Position numbers and translations under genes: made by a program. Below are positions 17,326 to 26,627 of a stretch of 64,000 nucleotides of DNA, piece after piece. Source of the DNA: Candidatus Heimdallarchaeota archaeon (GTDB lineage: Archaea > Asgardarchaeota > Heimdallarchaeia > Hodarchaeales > Hodarchaeaceae); assembly GCA_020353515.1 (NCBI GenBank), contig CP070695.1, positions 4,439,248 to 4,503,247 of the forward strand, given 5' to 3'. Numbering within the stretch: the first letter of the stretch is position 1; every line of letters starts with the position of its first letter. Under the pieces are notes generated by a model, which was not told where the DNA came from, made no database searches, and was given only the letters and a program-made list of their open reading frames with translations.

Positions 17326-18846
17326 ATGGTAAAAACAGTAATAATAATTGGTGCTGGGATTGCAGGTCTATCTGTTGGTTGTTACTTACAAATGAATGGG
17401 TTTTCTACACAAATATATGAACAGCATAACATCCCAGGAGGTTGCGCTACTTCATGGAATAGAAAGGGATACCATATTGGAGGAAGTATACATGGGCTTG
17501 TTGGATCTTCTCCGAGTTCTCCGATGTATAAAATCTGGAATGAGATTGTCGATATGGAAAAGGTTGAATTTCATAACTTTAAAAGTCGGATGCGCCTTCA
17601 TTATAAGGAAAACGGAGATTTTAAACAAATAGATATTCCGTCTAACATAAATGACCTCCAAGACACCCTACTAAACATTTCACCTGAAGATAAAAGTGCT
17701 ATTGATGAATTTATTAACGCAATTCGCTATTTTCAAAAATCGGATATGTTTTCAAAAACAATAAGCAAACCCCGCGAGTTCTATAACATCTTAGATGTTG
17801 TTAAGATGATCCCCCAGTTACCTACCCTTCGTTTCATGAAAAAGTGGTACAAACTTACGGCTAACCAGTATTCGAAACATTTTTCTAATCCTATTTTACA
17901 AAAAATCGTAAAGAATCTCTCTTCTCCAATATTATTTGAAATTCTTGTCCTTGCTGAGATGGATAGAAGAAATTCTGGATTTCCAATCGAAGGCGCCCTA
18001 GAATTTAGCAAAATGATCGAGAAGACATATTTAGAATTAGGTGGGAAAATATTTTACAACAAAAGAGTGGTGGAAATTAATGTATCAACATTTCCTCATT
18101 CAAAACAAGATTTTGTTACTGGAATTTCTTTACAGAATGGAGAAACCATTAATGTCGATATTGTTATTTCCGCAATGGATGGAAAAACCATCATCTATAA
18201 AATGTTGAATGGAAAATATCTGAATAATGATATAAAAGAAACTTATGGAAAAACTAAATTAAATCCGTCAAGGATTTTTATCTCTCTTGGATTAACAAAA
18301 CGAATTACGTCTGGGTCAGGAGTTGACAGGATTTTACTAGAAAAACCACTTTTGCTGCCAGATGGAACTGAAATTAAGGCAATTGATATTCGAATATTTG
18401 ATTTCAATAGTTTTGCGCCAGAAGGAAAAACCTTGGTAAATGTAGAATTCTCAACACATGAATATGCCTATTGGGCTGAATTACGTGAGAAAGATAGAGA
18501 AATTTACAAAAAGAAAAAACAAATAATAGTAGATACAGTCATTGAAAACATGGAAAAGGTTTTTGGTGAAATAATACAACATGTTGATATGGTAGATGTT
18601 GCCACTCCCGCAACTTTCCATAGATATACTAGTAATTGGAAAGGGTCAATTCAAGGTTGGGATAATGAAAACATTTTTTCACGGAAATTTATTAAAAAAG
18701 AGTTACCAAACCTAAAGAATTTCTACATGACTGGACAATGGGTGCAACCTGGAGGAGGAGTCCCAGCAGTTTTTCTTAATGGCCGAGATTTAGCGAAAAT
18801 TATCTGTAAACGGGAAAATCAAGAATTTTCCGTTTTTACCTCCTAA
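17326..18846 (+). CDS. CrtI-like (phytoene desaturase family) FAD oxidoreductase
   Basis: A 506-residue flavoprotein. Residues 3-30 form the dinucleotide fold (IIIGAGIAGLSVGCYL), followed by GGCATSWNRKGYHIGGSIH, and the C-terminal FAD motif reads MTGQWVQPGGGVPAVFLNGR. This is the layout of phytoene desaturases, carotenoid isomerases and retinol saturases, which act on polyenes or isoprenoid chains. No other carotenoid gene is nearby, so the substrate could be another isoprenoid or lipid. It is the last gene of a four-gene cluster and ends in a hairpin. Confidence 0.87.
   Translation: MVKTVIIIGAGIAGLSVGCYLQMNGFSTQIYEQHNIPGGCATSWNRKGYHIGGSIHGLVGSSPSSPMYKIWNEIVDMEKVEFHNFKSRMRLHYKENGDFKQIDIPSNINDLQDTLLNISPEDKSAIDEFINAIRYFQKSDMFSKTISKPREFYNILDVVKMIPQLPTLRFMKKWYKLTANQYSKHFSNPILQKIVKNLSSPILFEILVLAEMDRRNSGFPIEGALEFSKMIEKTYLELGGKIFYNKRVVEINVSTFPHSKQDFVTGISLQNGETINVDIVISAMDGKTIIYKMLNGKYLNNDIKETYGKTKLNPSRIFISLGLTKRITSGSGVDRILLEKPLLLPDGTEIKAIDIRIFDFNSFAPEGKTLVNVEFSTHEYAYWAELREKDREIYKKKKQIIVDTVIENMEKVFGEIIQHVDMVDVATPATFHRYTSNWKGSIQGWDNENIFSRKFIKKELPNLKNFYMTGQWVQPGGGVPAVFLNGRDLAKIICKRENQEFSVFTS
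18806..18839 (+). terminator. hairpin at the end of the CrtI-like gene
   Basis: GTAAACGGGAAAAT pairs with AATTTTCCGTTTTTAC across a CAAG loop, with small bulges, and overlaps the last codons. The right arm contains a T run. It may end the four-gene transcript; archaeal terminators mostly need only the T tract. Confidence 0.5.
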
Positions 18847-18908
18847 TCTTTTGGTTCCTTCCTTTTTTTAGATAAAATAACAAAGAGAAATGGAACATAA
18901 GATCTACT

Positions 18909-19823
18909 TCATAGAATCAGAAAAATGGCTCCAATTACTATGAGTATCATACCAGGTAACCGTTCTTTAATTTCCTCTTTTAAAATTAATCTAGCTAGGA
19001 AGGCAGTTACAAAAACTGATAATAAGGATGCGGGTTCCGCGACTGTTACTTCTAATCCTGCGATAGCAATAAGCAGCATAACATAAGCCCATCCATTAGC
19101 AATACCAGCGAAAATAACAGTCTTGAGATTGTTTTTCAAGGCAAGAAAACCATCAGAATATCGTCTGGTAAAGCATGCAATTAGGAAGAAAAATACTCCA
19201 GCAAAAAATAGAATGGAGAAAGCATACACTCTTGAATCAATCGTTCTTATAGCATAAGTATCAATTATCCGTCCAAGTGCTAAGAAGAACGACCCCCCTA
19301 TCATCAATAGAGATGCCCTTGATGCCTTAATCTTCTGGATTTTTTCAGCAATTTTACCAGGATATAGGAAAAAAACCCCAATGAACATTGAAATCCCTCC
19401 TAATACTCGAAATACTCCGATATTCTCATCAAGAAAAATGATACTCAATATTAATAACCAGAGTAGAGAGGAATTATAGAGAGGAGCAATTAATGAAGCG
19501 TCCTCTTCTGATAATGCTTTCACATAAGCAAAAAAGCCAAAAGTGTAAACAATTGAACTGATAAAGGCAAGTTGTAAATCTTCTAACCCTGTGAAAAGTG
19601 TTTCTTTAGGAATCACGAGAAGGATTGGGAATAAGAATAAGGATCCTGTTAAGAAAAATAAAGTACTGATTATCACTGAATCGTAATCTTCAAGTTGTTT
19701 TAAGAAGATCCTTTCAGAACCTAACAAGAATATTCGTAAGAATAGAGCGAAAAAAGCAATAATAATCAGATCCAAGTGATTAAATCTCCTAATGTTATCA
19801 GTACAATTGCATAATATCAACAA
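18909..19823 (-). CDS. EamA-type (DMT) transporter
   Basis: A 304-residue protein with ten hydrophobic segments in two repeated halves of five, each ending with the EamA pattern (GGISMFIGVFFL in the first, GMILIVIGAIFLIL in the second), and an ASLIAPLYNSS loop. This fits the drug/metabolite transporter superfamily. The substrate is unknown. The start is ATG at 19823; the palindrome at 19848-19861 lies 25 bp upstream. Confidence 0.88.
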   Translation of the reverse strand: MLILCNCTDNIRRFNHLDLIIIAFFALFLRIFLLGSERIFLKQLEDYDSVIISTLFFLTGSLFLFPILLVIPKETLFTGLEDLQLAFISSIVYTFGFFAYVKALSEEDASLIAPLYNSSLLWLLILSIIFLDENIGVFRVLGGISMFIGVFFLYPGKIAEKIQKIKASRASLLMIGGSFFLALGRIIDTYAIRTIDSRVYAFSILFFAGVFFFLIACFTRRYSDGFLALKNNLKTVIFAGIANGWAYVMLLIAIAGLEVTVAEPASLLSVFVTAFLARLILKEEIKERLPGMILIVIGAIFLIL

Positions 19824-19846
19824 TCTTAAATTGGGAAAAGAAAATC

Positions 19847-19876
19847 GGTTGCATATGCAACTACATTATAAAAATA
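19847..19876 (+). promoter_or_regulatory. palindromic operator plus TATA box, copy 1
   Basis: GTTGCATATGCAAC (19848-19861) is a perfect 14-bp palindrome. Five bases later comes TATAAAAATA (19867-19876), a good archaeal TATA box reading rightward. About 25-30 bp on there is ATGGAGGAGAG, a start-like triplet that meets a stop after six codons, so no gene now follows on this strand. The palindrome is also just upstream of the leftward EamA gene. The same module recurs at 20832. Confidence 0.6.
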
Positions 19877-20026
19877 CGGTTCCTGTTTCCAAATATTTCA
19901 TGGAGGAGAGTAGTGACTAGTTAAATCAAGAAGAAATAACTATTTGGATTTTATTTATATTTCGTCTCGTATGCACCAGGACAAGGATTTAAATTCAGTA
20001 TTGCGATAATTAAATATTACTAAGGT

Positions 20027-20716
20027 TCAATTCTCTACCGAACTCTTTTTTAGTAAAAGATAGGGCATCAGCGACGTAAGTAACTTGTTTTCTGCTTTTC
20101 TTAATGTTTTTTCCACCGCATACCTCGAAACCTTAAATTCTCCAGCTAGGTCTTGTGTTCTAATCCTTCTTGGTATTTCATAGTATCCCTGTTCAAACGC
20201 TCTAATTAGAATTAATAGTTGATGTTCCGTTAAATCACTGGTAAATTCCGTTATGGAAATCATCTGAGAAGGGAAAATCCCATTAGATTCTAATTCCTTT
20301 ATTGAATTAATCTTTGTTTCTGGATAGGTTTGCAAGACTCGTACTACAGAGGATAATATGGAATTATCCAAACATACGATTTGATAATGGCTCCACCCTT
20401 TAGAAAATCGGATCGGATAAATTGATATACCTCCCTGTTGTTGTATCTGGGAGTTAATCGTTTTATCGCAAAGGCATTTCATACTAATATATGAAATCGT
20501 GGTTGGATTACTCTCTATAGTCGTAATTTTCCAGCCCTGTGTACTTGGATAAAATTCCTTTGCTTCTTCTAGATTTTGCCCATTGAGCTTACTTGGAATC
20601 ATCAATATATCAAATTTTGAATTGCAATAACCATAAAGGTCTTTATCTAGGAAGGATCTTGAAAAATTAAGGTGAGGAGAATCGTGTCGAATTTGAATCC
20701 TGAGTTCACTTACCAT
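20027..20716 (-). CDS. Bat-type (HTH_10) transcription regulator
   Basis: A 229-residue protein. The C-terminal 60 residues carry the HTH_10 pattern of bacterio-opsin activator-like proteins: LTEHQLLILIRAFEQGYYEIP, then TQDLAGEFKVSRYAVEKTLRKAENKLL. The N-terminal 150 residues are probably a ligand- or signal-sensing region. This family is archaeal. The gene sits between the two palindrome-TATA modules and is a natural candidate for the protein that binds them, but that is inference. Confidence 0.85.
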   Translation of the reverse strand: MVSELRIQIRHDSPHLNFSRSFLDKDLYGYCNSKFDILMIPSKLNGQNLEEAKEFYPSTQGWKITTIESNPTTISYISMKCLCDKTINSQIQQQGGISIYPIRFSKGWSHYQIVCLDNSILSSVVRVLQTYPETKINSIKELESNGIFPSQMISITEFTSDLTEHQLLILIRAFEQGYYEIPRRIRTQDLAGEFKVSRYAVEKTLRKAENKLLTSLMPYLLLKKSSVEN

Positions 20717-20831
20717 AATTCAATCACTATTTCAATTAATACAGGTTAATTCAAAAACCATGTGAAAGAGGCAAAAATACCTTTCTAAAACTCTTGGGGA
20801 ATAATCACTTAGCTTAATTTGAAAAAAGAAT

Positions 20832-20860
20832 GGTTGCTTATGCAACCCAAATATAAAATA
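20832..20860 (+). promoter_or_regulatory. palindromic operator plus TATA box, copy 2
   Basis: GGTTGCTTATGCAACC (20832-20847) has perfect 6-bp arms, matches copy 1 at 14 of 15 bases, and is again followed after five bases by a TATA box (ATATAAAATA, 20851-20860). It lies about 115 bp upstream of the Bat-type regulator's start and 170 bp upstream of the LVIVD surface protein, which the TATA box points at. No other gene is seen between 20717 and 21019. Confidence 0.6.
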
Positions 20861-21019
20861 GTCCAAGGTAGCTGGATTAGTTGCAGGAATCATTTTCTTA
20901 ATAAAAGGACTCTAAATCCCTTCGCCACTATGAAATTGATGAGATTTTCCATTTTTGAGAGGACATTTTATTTTTATGAAAGTTATAAGATAATAATTGA
21001 ATTTATGTGGTAAATACTG

Positions 21020-22177
21020 ATGAAGATAGATTTTAAATATTGTTTAATAGCTTTTATTATCTGTACAGCTTCTCTTGCCCCCTTGAACATCATTACTAGT
21101 TCTAATTATCAACTTACTGATATAAATATGCTACTTGAAGAAATCGGTCAGGTTAATACTCCTGGAATGGCGAGAGACGTCATCATTAGAAATAACATTG
21201 CCTTTATAGCAGATATGGGGAATATGACATCAACATATGGAGGACTTCTGATCTGTAATATCAGTGATCCAACACATCCGACAATCTTAGGACATTTCTA
21301 TGATGGAGGAAGGGCACATCAAATCTTTGTTGAAGAAGATCTTGTATTTGTTGCGGATAATACAGGTGGATTGGAAATTTTGAATATAAGTGATTTAACT
21401 GATCCTGTGAAAATAGCAGAATTTGAGGGAGTCATTAATGGAGTTTATAAAGTAGATCAGCTTCTTTACTTATCAGATTACTACGAAGGATTGATTATAG
21501 TAGATGTCACCAATTTAACTCACCCCTTGGAGATAGCTAGTTATTCAGACTTGGAACATCCAAGATTAAATCTAATTGATGATAATCTCGCTTATGTTGG
21601 AGATGCAAATGGGCTAAAAGTCTTAGACATTACAACTCCTAAAAATATAACAGAAGTAATGAGTACCAATTTAGATCATTTTGTGTTTTCATTTCAGATT
21701 GTCGGGGACTTGGGATATATGGCTTGTAGTCGTTCAATCTACGAACCTAGTGAGGGTTTAAAAATTTGGAACTGTACTAACCCCTTGGATATTTCGTTGA
21801 TCAGTAGTTTTTATGATGGTGGGAGAGCGATAGACCTACATATTTCAGAGGATTATGTTATTGTTTGCGACTACAATGATGGATTGGAAGTAATAAATGT
21901 GAGTGATCCATTTACTCCCAATGAGATGACTCAATATTATGATGGAGGGAATGCTACCGCAGTTCAAGTTGTTGATAATCTTATTTATGTAGCAGATGGC
22001 CAAGATGGATTAGAAATCATTAGAATGACGTTTACTACTCCTACAACAATTAGTTCTCAACATATGACCGAAACTACCACCTCAGCTTCTACAACAAGTG
22101 CTTCAATAGGATTTACTTTAGGGCCAATCCTGTTTATGATGAGTATTCTTTTTGTATTTCTTAGAAAAAAAAGATGA
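21020..22177 (+). CDS. LVIVD-repeat beta-propeller surface protein
   Basis: A 385-residue protein with an N-terminal signal peptide (about 1-25) and then about seven LVIVD-type repeats of some 42 residues; typical phrases are LVFVADNTGGLEILNISD and YVADGQDGLEII. Such repeats build a beta-propeller. A Thr/Ser-rich stalk, a membrane helix and the tail FLRKKR close the protein, so it is displayed outside the cell. The ligand is unknown. The upstream region holds the palindrome-TATA module at 20832. Confidence 0.85.
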   Translation: MKIDFKYCLIAFIICTASLAPLNIITSSNYQLTDINMLLEEIGQVNTPGMARDVIIRNNIAFIADMGNMTSTYGGLLICNISDPTHPTILGHFYDGGRAHQIFVEEDLVFVADNTGGLEILNISDLTDPVKIAEFEGVINGVYKVDQLLYLSDYYEGLIIVDVTNLTHPLEIASYSDLEHPRLNLIDDNLAYVGDANGLKVLDITTPKNITEVMSTNLDHFVFSFQIVGDLGYMACSRSIYEPSEGLKIWNCTNPLDISLISSFYDGGRAIDLHISEDYVIVCDYNDGLEVINVSDPFTPNEMTQYYDGGNATAVQVVDNLIYVADGQDGLEIIRMTFTTPTTISSQHMTETTTSASTTSASIGFTLGPILFMMSILFVFLRKKR

Positions 22178-22275
22178 AGAGGATCCACTACTATATTGTC
22201 TTGATGGTCAATACGATAGGTTTTGGTAACACCAGCAATATCTTGGATGAGATCAATATTTTCAAATAAAAAATA

Positions 22276-22491
22276 CATGCGGAGCATATTGAATACTTAA
22301 AGGATCTACTAGTGAAGGGTGTATTAATCATGGCTGGTTCCACGTTAGATGATGGTGGAGGCTAAATTATCTTGAATACAACTTCTGAAGACACTGCACG
22401 GGACATTATGTCCAAAGATCCCTTTGTATCATCGGGAATCATGAAATCTATCTATCATCCCTTTAGGGTTTCTCTTATCAATTGTCCTTAA
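22276..22491 (+). pseudogene. YCII-family protein, decayed
   Basis: One frame reads HAEHIEYLKDLLVKGVLIMA, then GSTLDDGGG, a TAA stop at 22363-22365, and continues in the same frame with IILNTTSEDTARDIM, SKDPFVSSGI and YHPFRVSLI to a stop at 22489. This is the full YCII domain pattern (His near the N-terminus, DPF, HPFRV) interrupted by one stop, and its first strand is also missing upstream. The relic runs antiparallel to and just downstream of the acetoacetate decarboxylase-like gene. Confidence 0.82.
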
Positions 22492-22505
22492 AATTTTTAT
22501 AATAT

Positions 22506-23291
22506 TCAATCTGGGAGTGGATCCCACATTCGAAAAGCATACGGAGCGAACGTCATGGGATCGGTTTCGGCTAGTACAGTGACTTCTTCCATTGTACTAT
22601 TACCAACGGAGTAAGTAGCACCAAGAACTTTCACAACTTCGACTTCAGCCCATGGATCATGTTGAGATTCCGTTAAGGTGACCTTTGCCTCACCAACCTC
22701 AAGTGTTTGGAAATTTACCGAGATAAATTGTCTGATTAGATGAAATGAAGGTTGTAGTGTTGTTTCAATCGGTTTTTGACCATGTAGGAAATTAAATACA
22801 ATCATTCCCCCTGCTTCAGTTATCAAATCTGCAAATACCTGGGCTTTTTCGGTCATTGCTCCAGTTAAAATCGCTTGAATCTCGATAAAGCGGATTCCGT
22901 GACGTTCTGCCCAACCAAGAACATTTTGACCATCCTTATTCAACTGAATCTGGGCAATTTTCTTAGGGTATCCACCGAGTTCACGGCCTCCAGCCATCGC
23001 TAAGTCATTCGTAACTGGCATAGCAAGACAATAGAATCCAGGCTCCCCATTGAATAAAGCTCCCAAGAAAAGAGCACTTTCATAATAAGGTAGTCCAAAA
23101 TTCGTTTTGGGGTAATTAGCAACGAAGGCAAATACTAGCGGATCTTGCATCGGTTCTAATGGAGGAGGAAGAAGTTTCTGGACAATTTCTTCCTTTGTCA
23201 GCCATAATACAGACAACATCTCTGCATTATAGAAAGTGGGTCTTAAGGACATAAAACGGTTAATGTCTTCAAAAGGCCAAATAAAACTCAT
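22506..23291 (-). CDS. acetoacetate decarboxylase family protein
   Basis: A 261-residue protein with the family core: an LPPPLEP loop near the N-terminus, YYESALFLGALFNGEPGFY, and the active-site block GGRELGGYPKKIA, whose first Lys is the Schiff-base residue in characterised decarboxylases. It may decarboxylate acetoacetate or another beta-keto acid; family members with other reactions are known. It is a single gene starting at ATG 23291. Confidence 0.85.
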   Translation of the reverse strand: MSFIWPFEDINRFMSLRPTFYNAEMLSVLWLTKEEIVQKLLPPPLEPMQDPLVFAFVANYPKTNFGLPYYESALFLGALFNGEPGFYCLAMPVTNDLAMAGGRELGGYPKKIAQIQLNKDGQNVLGWAERHGIRFIEIQAILTGAMTEKAQVFADLITEAGGMIVFNFLHGQKPIETTLQPSFHLIRQFISVNFQTLEVGEAKVTLTESQHDPWAEVEVVKVLGATYSVGNSTMEEVTVLAETDPMTFAPYAFRMWDPLPD

Positions 23292-23506
23292 GATTTTTTC
23301 ATCCTTCTAATTAAACTCTTTATATTCCCCTTTTCTTCTATATTAATCTTTTCTCAATTACAATCTTAGTCCTTTAAAATTTACATCCATACCTCTTTAG
23401 TTACTCATTTTTCTTATTGATCCAATTCTGATACAGTTTGCTCTAAAATATAGAATTATAAAACAACAAAAAATTTTCCTGTGTAATCAAGGTATGTGAA
23501 TGTAAA

Positions 23507-24256
23507 ATGAATGGGTCATTGATGAAGTATAATATTGTAGCAATTATCGCTGGAATAGGGTTTACATTGGTTATAGTAGGAGCAATAGTTATTATCCCTG
23601 ATCTTCTCGTCAATATTCCAACAGAGCCTAATGGAAACAATGGTAATCATAATGGTGATAAATTTACAATTGGATCTCGTATTGCTTCCTATATCGAGTC
23701 GAGATCCTCCGATATTCTCTTTACTTGGAGTTACAACAATTCAATTGTTAATGTCAACTTTACTTACCAAGTAGGAGATTATGTTGATGGAGTTCTTACT
23801 TATGGGTCGCACATTAATGGGTCGGTAGCAAATGTCTCTTTAGTGGGAGTTTTTGGATCACAAACAGAAGAGATCTCGTCTTCAACCCTTGATTCGATTT
23901 TTACTAAATTTGAAATCGCCATAGAGGATCTTAATGAAACATCAGACACAATAACAGGTCTAGGAGACATAACTCCATGTCCACCAACGTTTGTTTGGGA
24001 TATCGCATTTAACGATAATACATCCATTAGCCTTATGTATTCCAAAGATCAACATGTTCTTGCAGCTATTAATGGAACATGGACTGCCTCAGAATATGGA
24101 TTATCTGGAGAAGACATTATAGAATTTCCCCAATTTGAATATGAATATCATAGTCAAGAAGTTCCTTTACCATTTTTGATACTGGATGAAACTGCAGAAC
24201 AACATGTCCTTGACGCTGTAAATACGTATGTTGACTTGGTTTCAGGACCTTTTTAG
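23507..24256 (+). CDS. membrane-anchored extracellular protein, unknown function
   Basis: A 249-residue protein with one N-terminal membrane helix (about 8-30), an Asn/Gly-rich linker, then a soluble beta-rich domain with several N-glycosylation-like NxS/T sites. No recognised motif. It is followed after 31 bp by a membrane winged-helix protein on the same strand, so the two are probably co-transcribed and the pair may sense something outside and respond inside. Confidence 0.65.
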   Translation: MNGSLMKYNIVAIIAGIGFTLVIVGAIVIIPDLLVNIPTEPNGNNGNHNGDKFTIGSRIASYIESRSSDILFTWSYNNSIVNVNFTYQVGDYVDGVLTYGSHINGSVANVSLVGVFGSQTEEISSSTLDSIFTKFEIAIEDLNETSDTITGLGDITPCPPTFVWDIAFNDNTSISLMYSKDQHVLAAINGTWTASEYGLSGEDIIEFPQFEYEYHSQEVPLPFLILDETAEQHVLDAVNTYVDLVSGPF

Positions 24257-24287
24257 AAGATGGACAGTACTATGGTTGTGGTAATAG

Positions 24288-24782
24288 ATGACTAAACAAG
24301 ATTTTTATAACTTAGATTCCCATAAAAACATGTCTAAAACTATAAGTTCAGGATATCAAGAGAACCTGCAAGGAAAAACTCTAAGGATTTATAGTTATTT
24401 ACTGACGCACACTGAAGCAGGTATAAGAGAGCTTCAAAGAAACTTAGGGCTTTCAAGCTCAAACGTCGTCACTCATCACATTAAGAAATTGATAGAATAT
24501 GGATTAATAAAACAAAATTCTGAGACCAACAAATATATAGTAGTAAAAGAGGTAAAAATAGGTGTATTATCGCTGTATACTCGCTTTGGGAGATATTTAA
24601 TTCCCAAAAACCTTTTTCTTCTCACATTCTTCTGTACAATGACCTTAATGTATATAGCTTTGATTATTGTTCCAAATGGAATTCTTACACATGGTGATCT
24701 CTTCTTTTTGAGTTCTACAATCGTTGGTGTAATATTCCTCATAAAAAGTTCTTATGACATCTGGCGACTTAAACCACTATGA
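24288..24782 (+). CDS. winged-helix regulator with two C-terminal membrane helices
   Basis: A 164-residue protein. Residues 25-85 form a winged helix (AGIRELQRNLGLSSSNVVTH, then HIKKLIEYGLIKQ). Residues about 105-155 hold two membrane helices and a short basic tail. This is the same architecture as the protein at 10478-11029, although the sequences are not close. Its partner is probably the extracellular protein encoded just upstream. Confidence 0.75.
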   Translation: MTKQDFYNLDSHKNMSKTISSGYQENLQGKTLRIYSYLLTHTEAGIRELQRNLGLSSSNVVTHHIKKLIEYGLIKQNSETNKYIVVKEVKIGVLSLYTRFGRYLIPKNLFLLTFFCTMTLMYIALIIVPNGILTHGDLFFLSSTIVGVIFLIKSSYDIWRLKPL

Positions 24783-24846
24783 CAAGTTCGTTACCACAAG
24801 AGGGAGGTTGACGATTAATCATAATCAATTATTACTTCATTCAATG

Positions 24847-26571
24847 TTAAAAGAAACCTCCCAGAGTGAAAGTATCTGCAATGATCCAAGCGATGATCAA
24901 AGCATTGAAAAGCGCTCCTGGACCAATGGAACGAGTTAATCGATAAAACCAGTCAGTAAAAAATGAAGAAATGATGATAATAGGAATAACACCCCACATA
25001 AACTCTAGGATAAGTCCCAAAAATCCTGGAATAATCTTTAGATCAAATAAAAATAATGGACCATACAATATCACGATAAGAAACGCAAAAAGAACAATTT
25101 TACTTCCCATAATCTTGAAAAATTGTACTACTGCTGATTTTACATCTTCTCCTTCTTTCTGATTATAATATTCATAGAAAAACAGACCATCCGCAAAAAA
25201 ATTGACGAATAAAAATGGGATGAAAACGAAAAAGAGGAACAAACGCGGGATCGGTAATAAATCTCCAAATAAAGGAGTCAGAACTTGGAAATTGATATTG
25301 AGAATGATCTTCAAAGACATGCTTGAAACATATATGATAACAATTAAGATCGCAACAATCAATGTCTCTTGTTTGTTAAACGAGTTTATTACATCTCTTC
25401 TAATATCTGGGACAACTTCAGTAAATTTAGGTAAGATAAATTTAAGTAACAACAATCCTAAGATTCCCCATACAAACAACCACCAAATGATTGAAGTTCC
25501 AAATAGTAAGGGAGGAATGAAAAAACCTATTATCATCATTGGGAGAAACAGAATGGCCCCCATAAAACCCCAAAGATGTAGTATTTTCCAATTTTTATGA
25601 AATGTTCTTCCACCCCAACTTTCTCCCTTTTTTTGGGGAATATCAAATAAATTATATAACAATGCAGAAAAACTACAAAGAAAACCAATAAAAGCGATAA
25701 AACAACCAATAATCAAAAGATCTCTTACAAGAAAAAGAAAATCAGTAGAAGAGATTAGGTTTTGAGTTGGAGGATTGAGAGCTAAACTCATCCAATGGAC
25801 AATTTCAGCCACAATTGAGGGATCAAATGCCTCAGCAAGATGGATAGTCGGTGTTAAGACAAGTTTCCGAGCAGTATTTGAAGAGAAATCTCCATACTGA
25901 ATATTTGGTTCAACAACCTCACTAGTGTTAAATACTGGAGCTAAATCATCTCTTAATGAGGGTATATCAAATAAAATATCTTGCTTACCTACAGCAATTA
26001 GTAGATTTTTGGGAAATGTAGCATTAAGGTTACCATAAGCCATATCCTCAACCATTTCTCCCAATCCCCCACCAATTAGAACTGTTGCAGAGATATTACC
26101 ATGAGCTGCACTTGTACTACGCACTGCCCCTGCTCCAAGACTGTGACCAATAAGGCCAATAGAGGAGCTATTCACATAAGAGAGCGATTCAATATATCTA
26201 ACTGCCGATAGAATTCCTAAAGTAGGATCACTCGCAAACCCAAAAGTCCCTCCAGAATTACCATGACCAATTTCATCCACAGCCAACGAAAGAATTCCTC
26301 TTCGACTGAGTTCCAATGCGATCCCACTCATGTATTCCTTAGAGCTCGCAATTCCATGTGTCAGAATGACTGCAGGGTGGGGAGCCATAGGAGAAGCACT
26401 TTTTGGTTTATACAGTAATCCACTAAGTTGAATTTCAGCATGAGCTATAGAAACCAATTTTACATCCACGGTTCCAAAATTAGAATTCAATAAACCAGCA
26501 GTAACCATACCAATTGTAAAGATAAGAAAAAAGATTACAGAAAAGAACAATGCTTTTCGATTAAGAGACAT
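24847..26571 (-). CDS. alpha/beta hydrolase fused to a multi-helix membrane domain
   Basis: A 574-residue protein: an N-terminal membrane helix, an alpha/beta hydrolase domain (oxyanion HGIASSKEYM, acid region DEIGHGNSGG, nucleophile GHSLGAG at about 145, a late His in TPTIHLAEAF at about 240), then about eight membrane helices to the end. The hydrolase domain probably lies outside. Substrate unknown; lipids or cell-surface esters are reasonable guesses. It starts at ATG 26571. Confidence 0.83.
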   Translation of the reverse strand: MSLNRKALFFSVIFFLIFTIGMVTAGLLNSNFGTVDVKLVSIAHAEIQLSGLLYKPKSASPMAPHPAVILTHGIASSKEYMSGIALELSRRGILSLAVDEIGHGNSGGTFGFASDPTLGILSAVRYIESLSYVNSSSIGLIGHSLGAGAVRSTSAAHGNISATVLIGGGLGEMVEDMAYGNLNATFPKNLLIAVGKQDILFDIPSLRDDLAPVFNTSEVVEPNIQYGDFSSNTARKLVLTPTIHLAEAFDPSIVAEIVHWMSLALNPPTQNLISSTDFLFLVRDLLIIGCFIAFIGFLCSFSALLYNLFDIPQKKGESWGGRTFHKNWKILHLWGFMGAILFLPMMIIGFFIPPLLFGTSIIWWLFVWGILGLLLLKFILPKFTEVVPDIRRDVINSFNKQETLIVAILIVIIYVSSMSLKIILNINFQVLTPLFGDLLPIPRLFLFFVFIPFLFVNFFADGLFFYEYYNQKEGEDVKSAVVQFFKIMGSKIVLFAFLIVILYGPLFLFDLKIIPGFLGLILEFMWGVIPIIIISSFFTDWFYRLTRSIGPGALFNALIIAWIIADTFTLGGFF

Positions 26572-26627
26572 TTTAGGGACTCCTGCTTCGTGGGCTTCGT
26601 GAATTCACTTTACCCTGCATATTATTT

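Noticed and set aside
20819..21013. 64-codon frame upstream of the LVIVD gene
   Set aside because: It runs through the palindrome and TATA box at 20832-20860, starts with TTG and has no protein-like pattern.
24754..24939. 61-codon frame at the end of the winged-helix gene
   Set aside because: It overlaps two better genes and has no pattern of its own.
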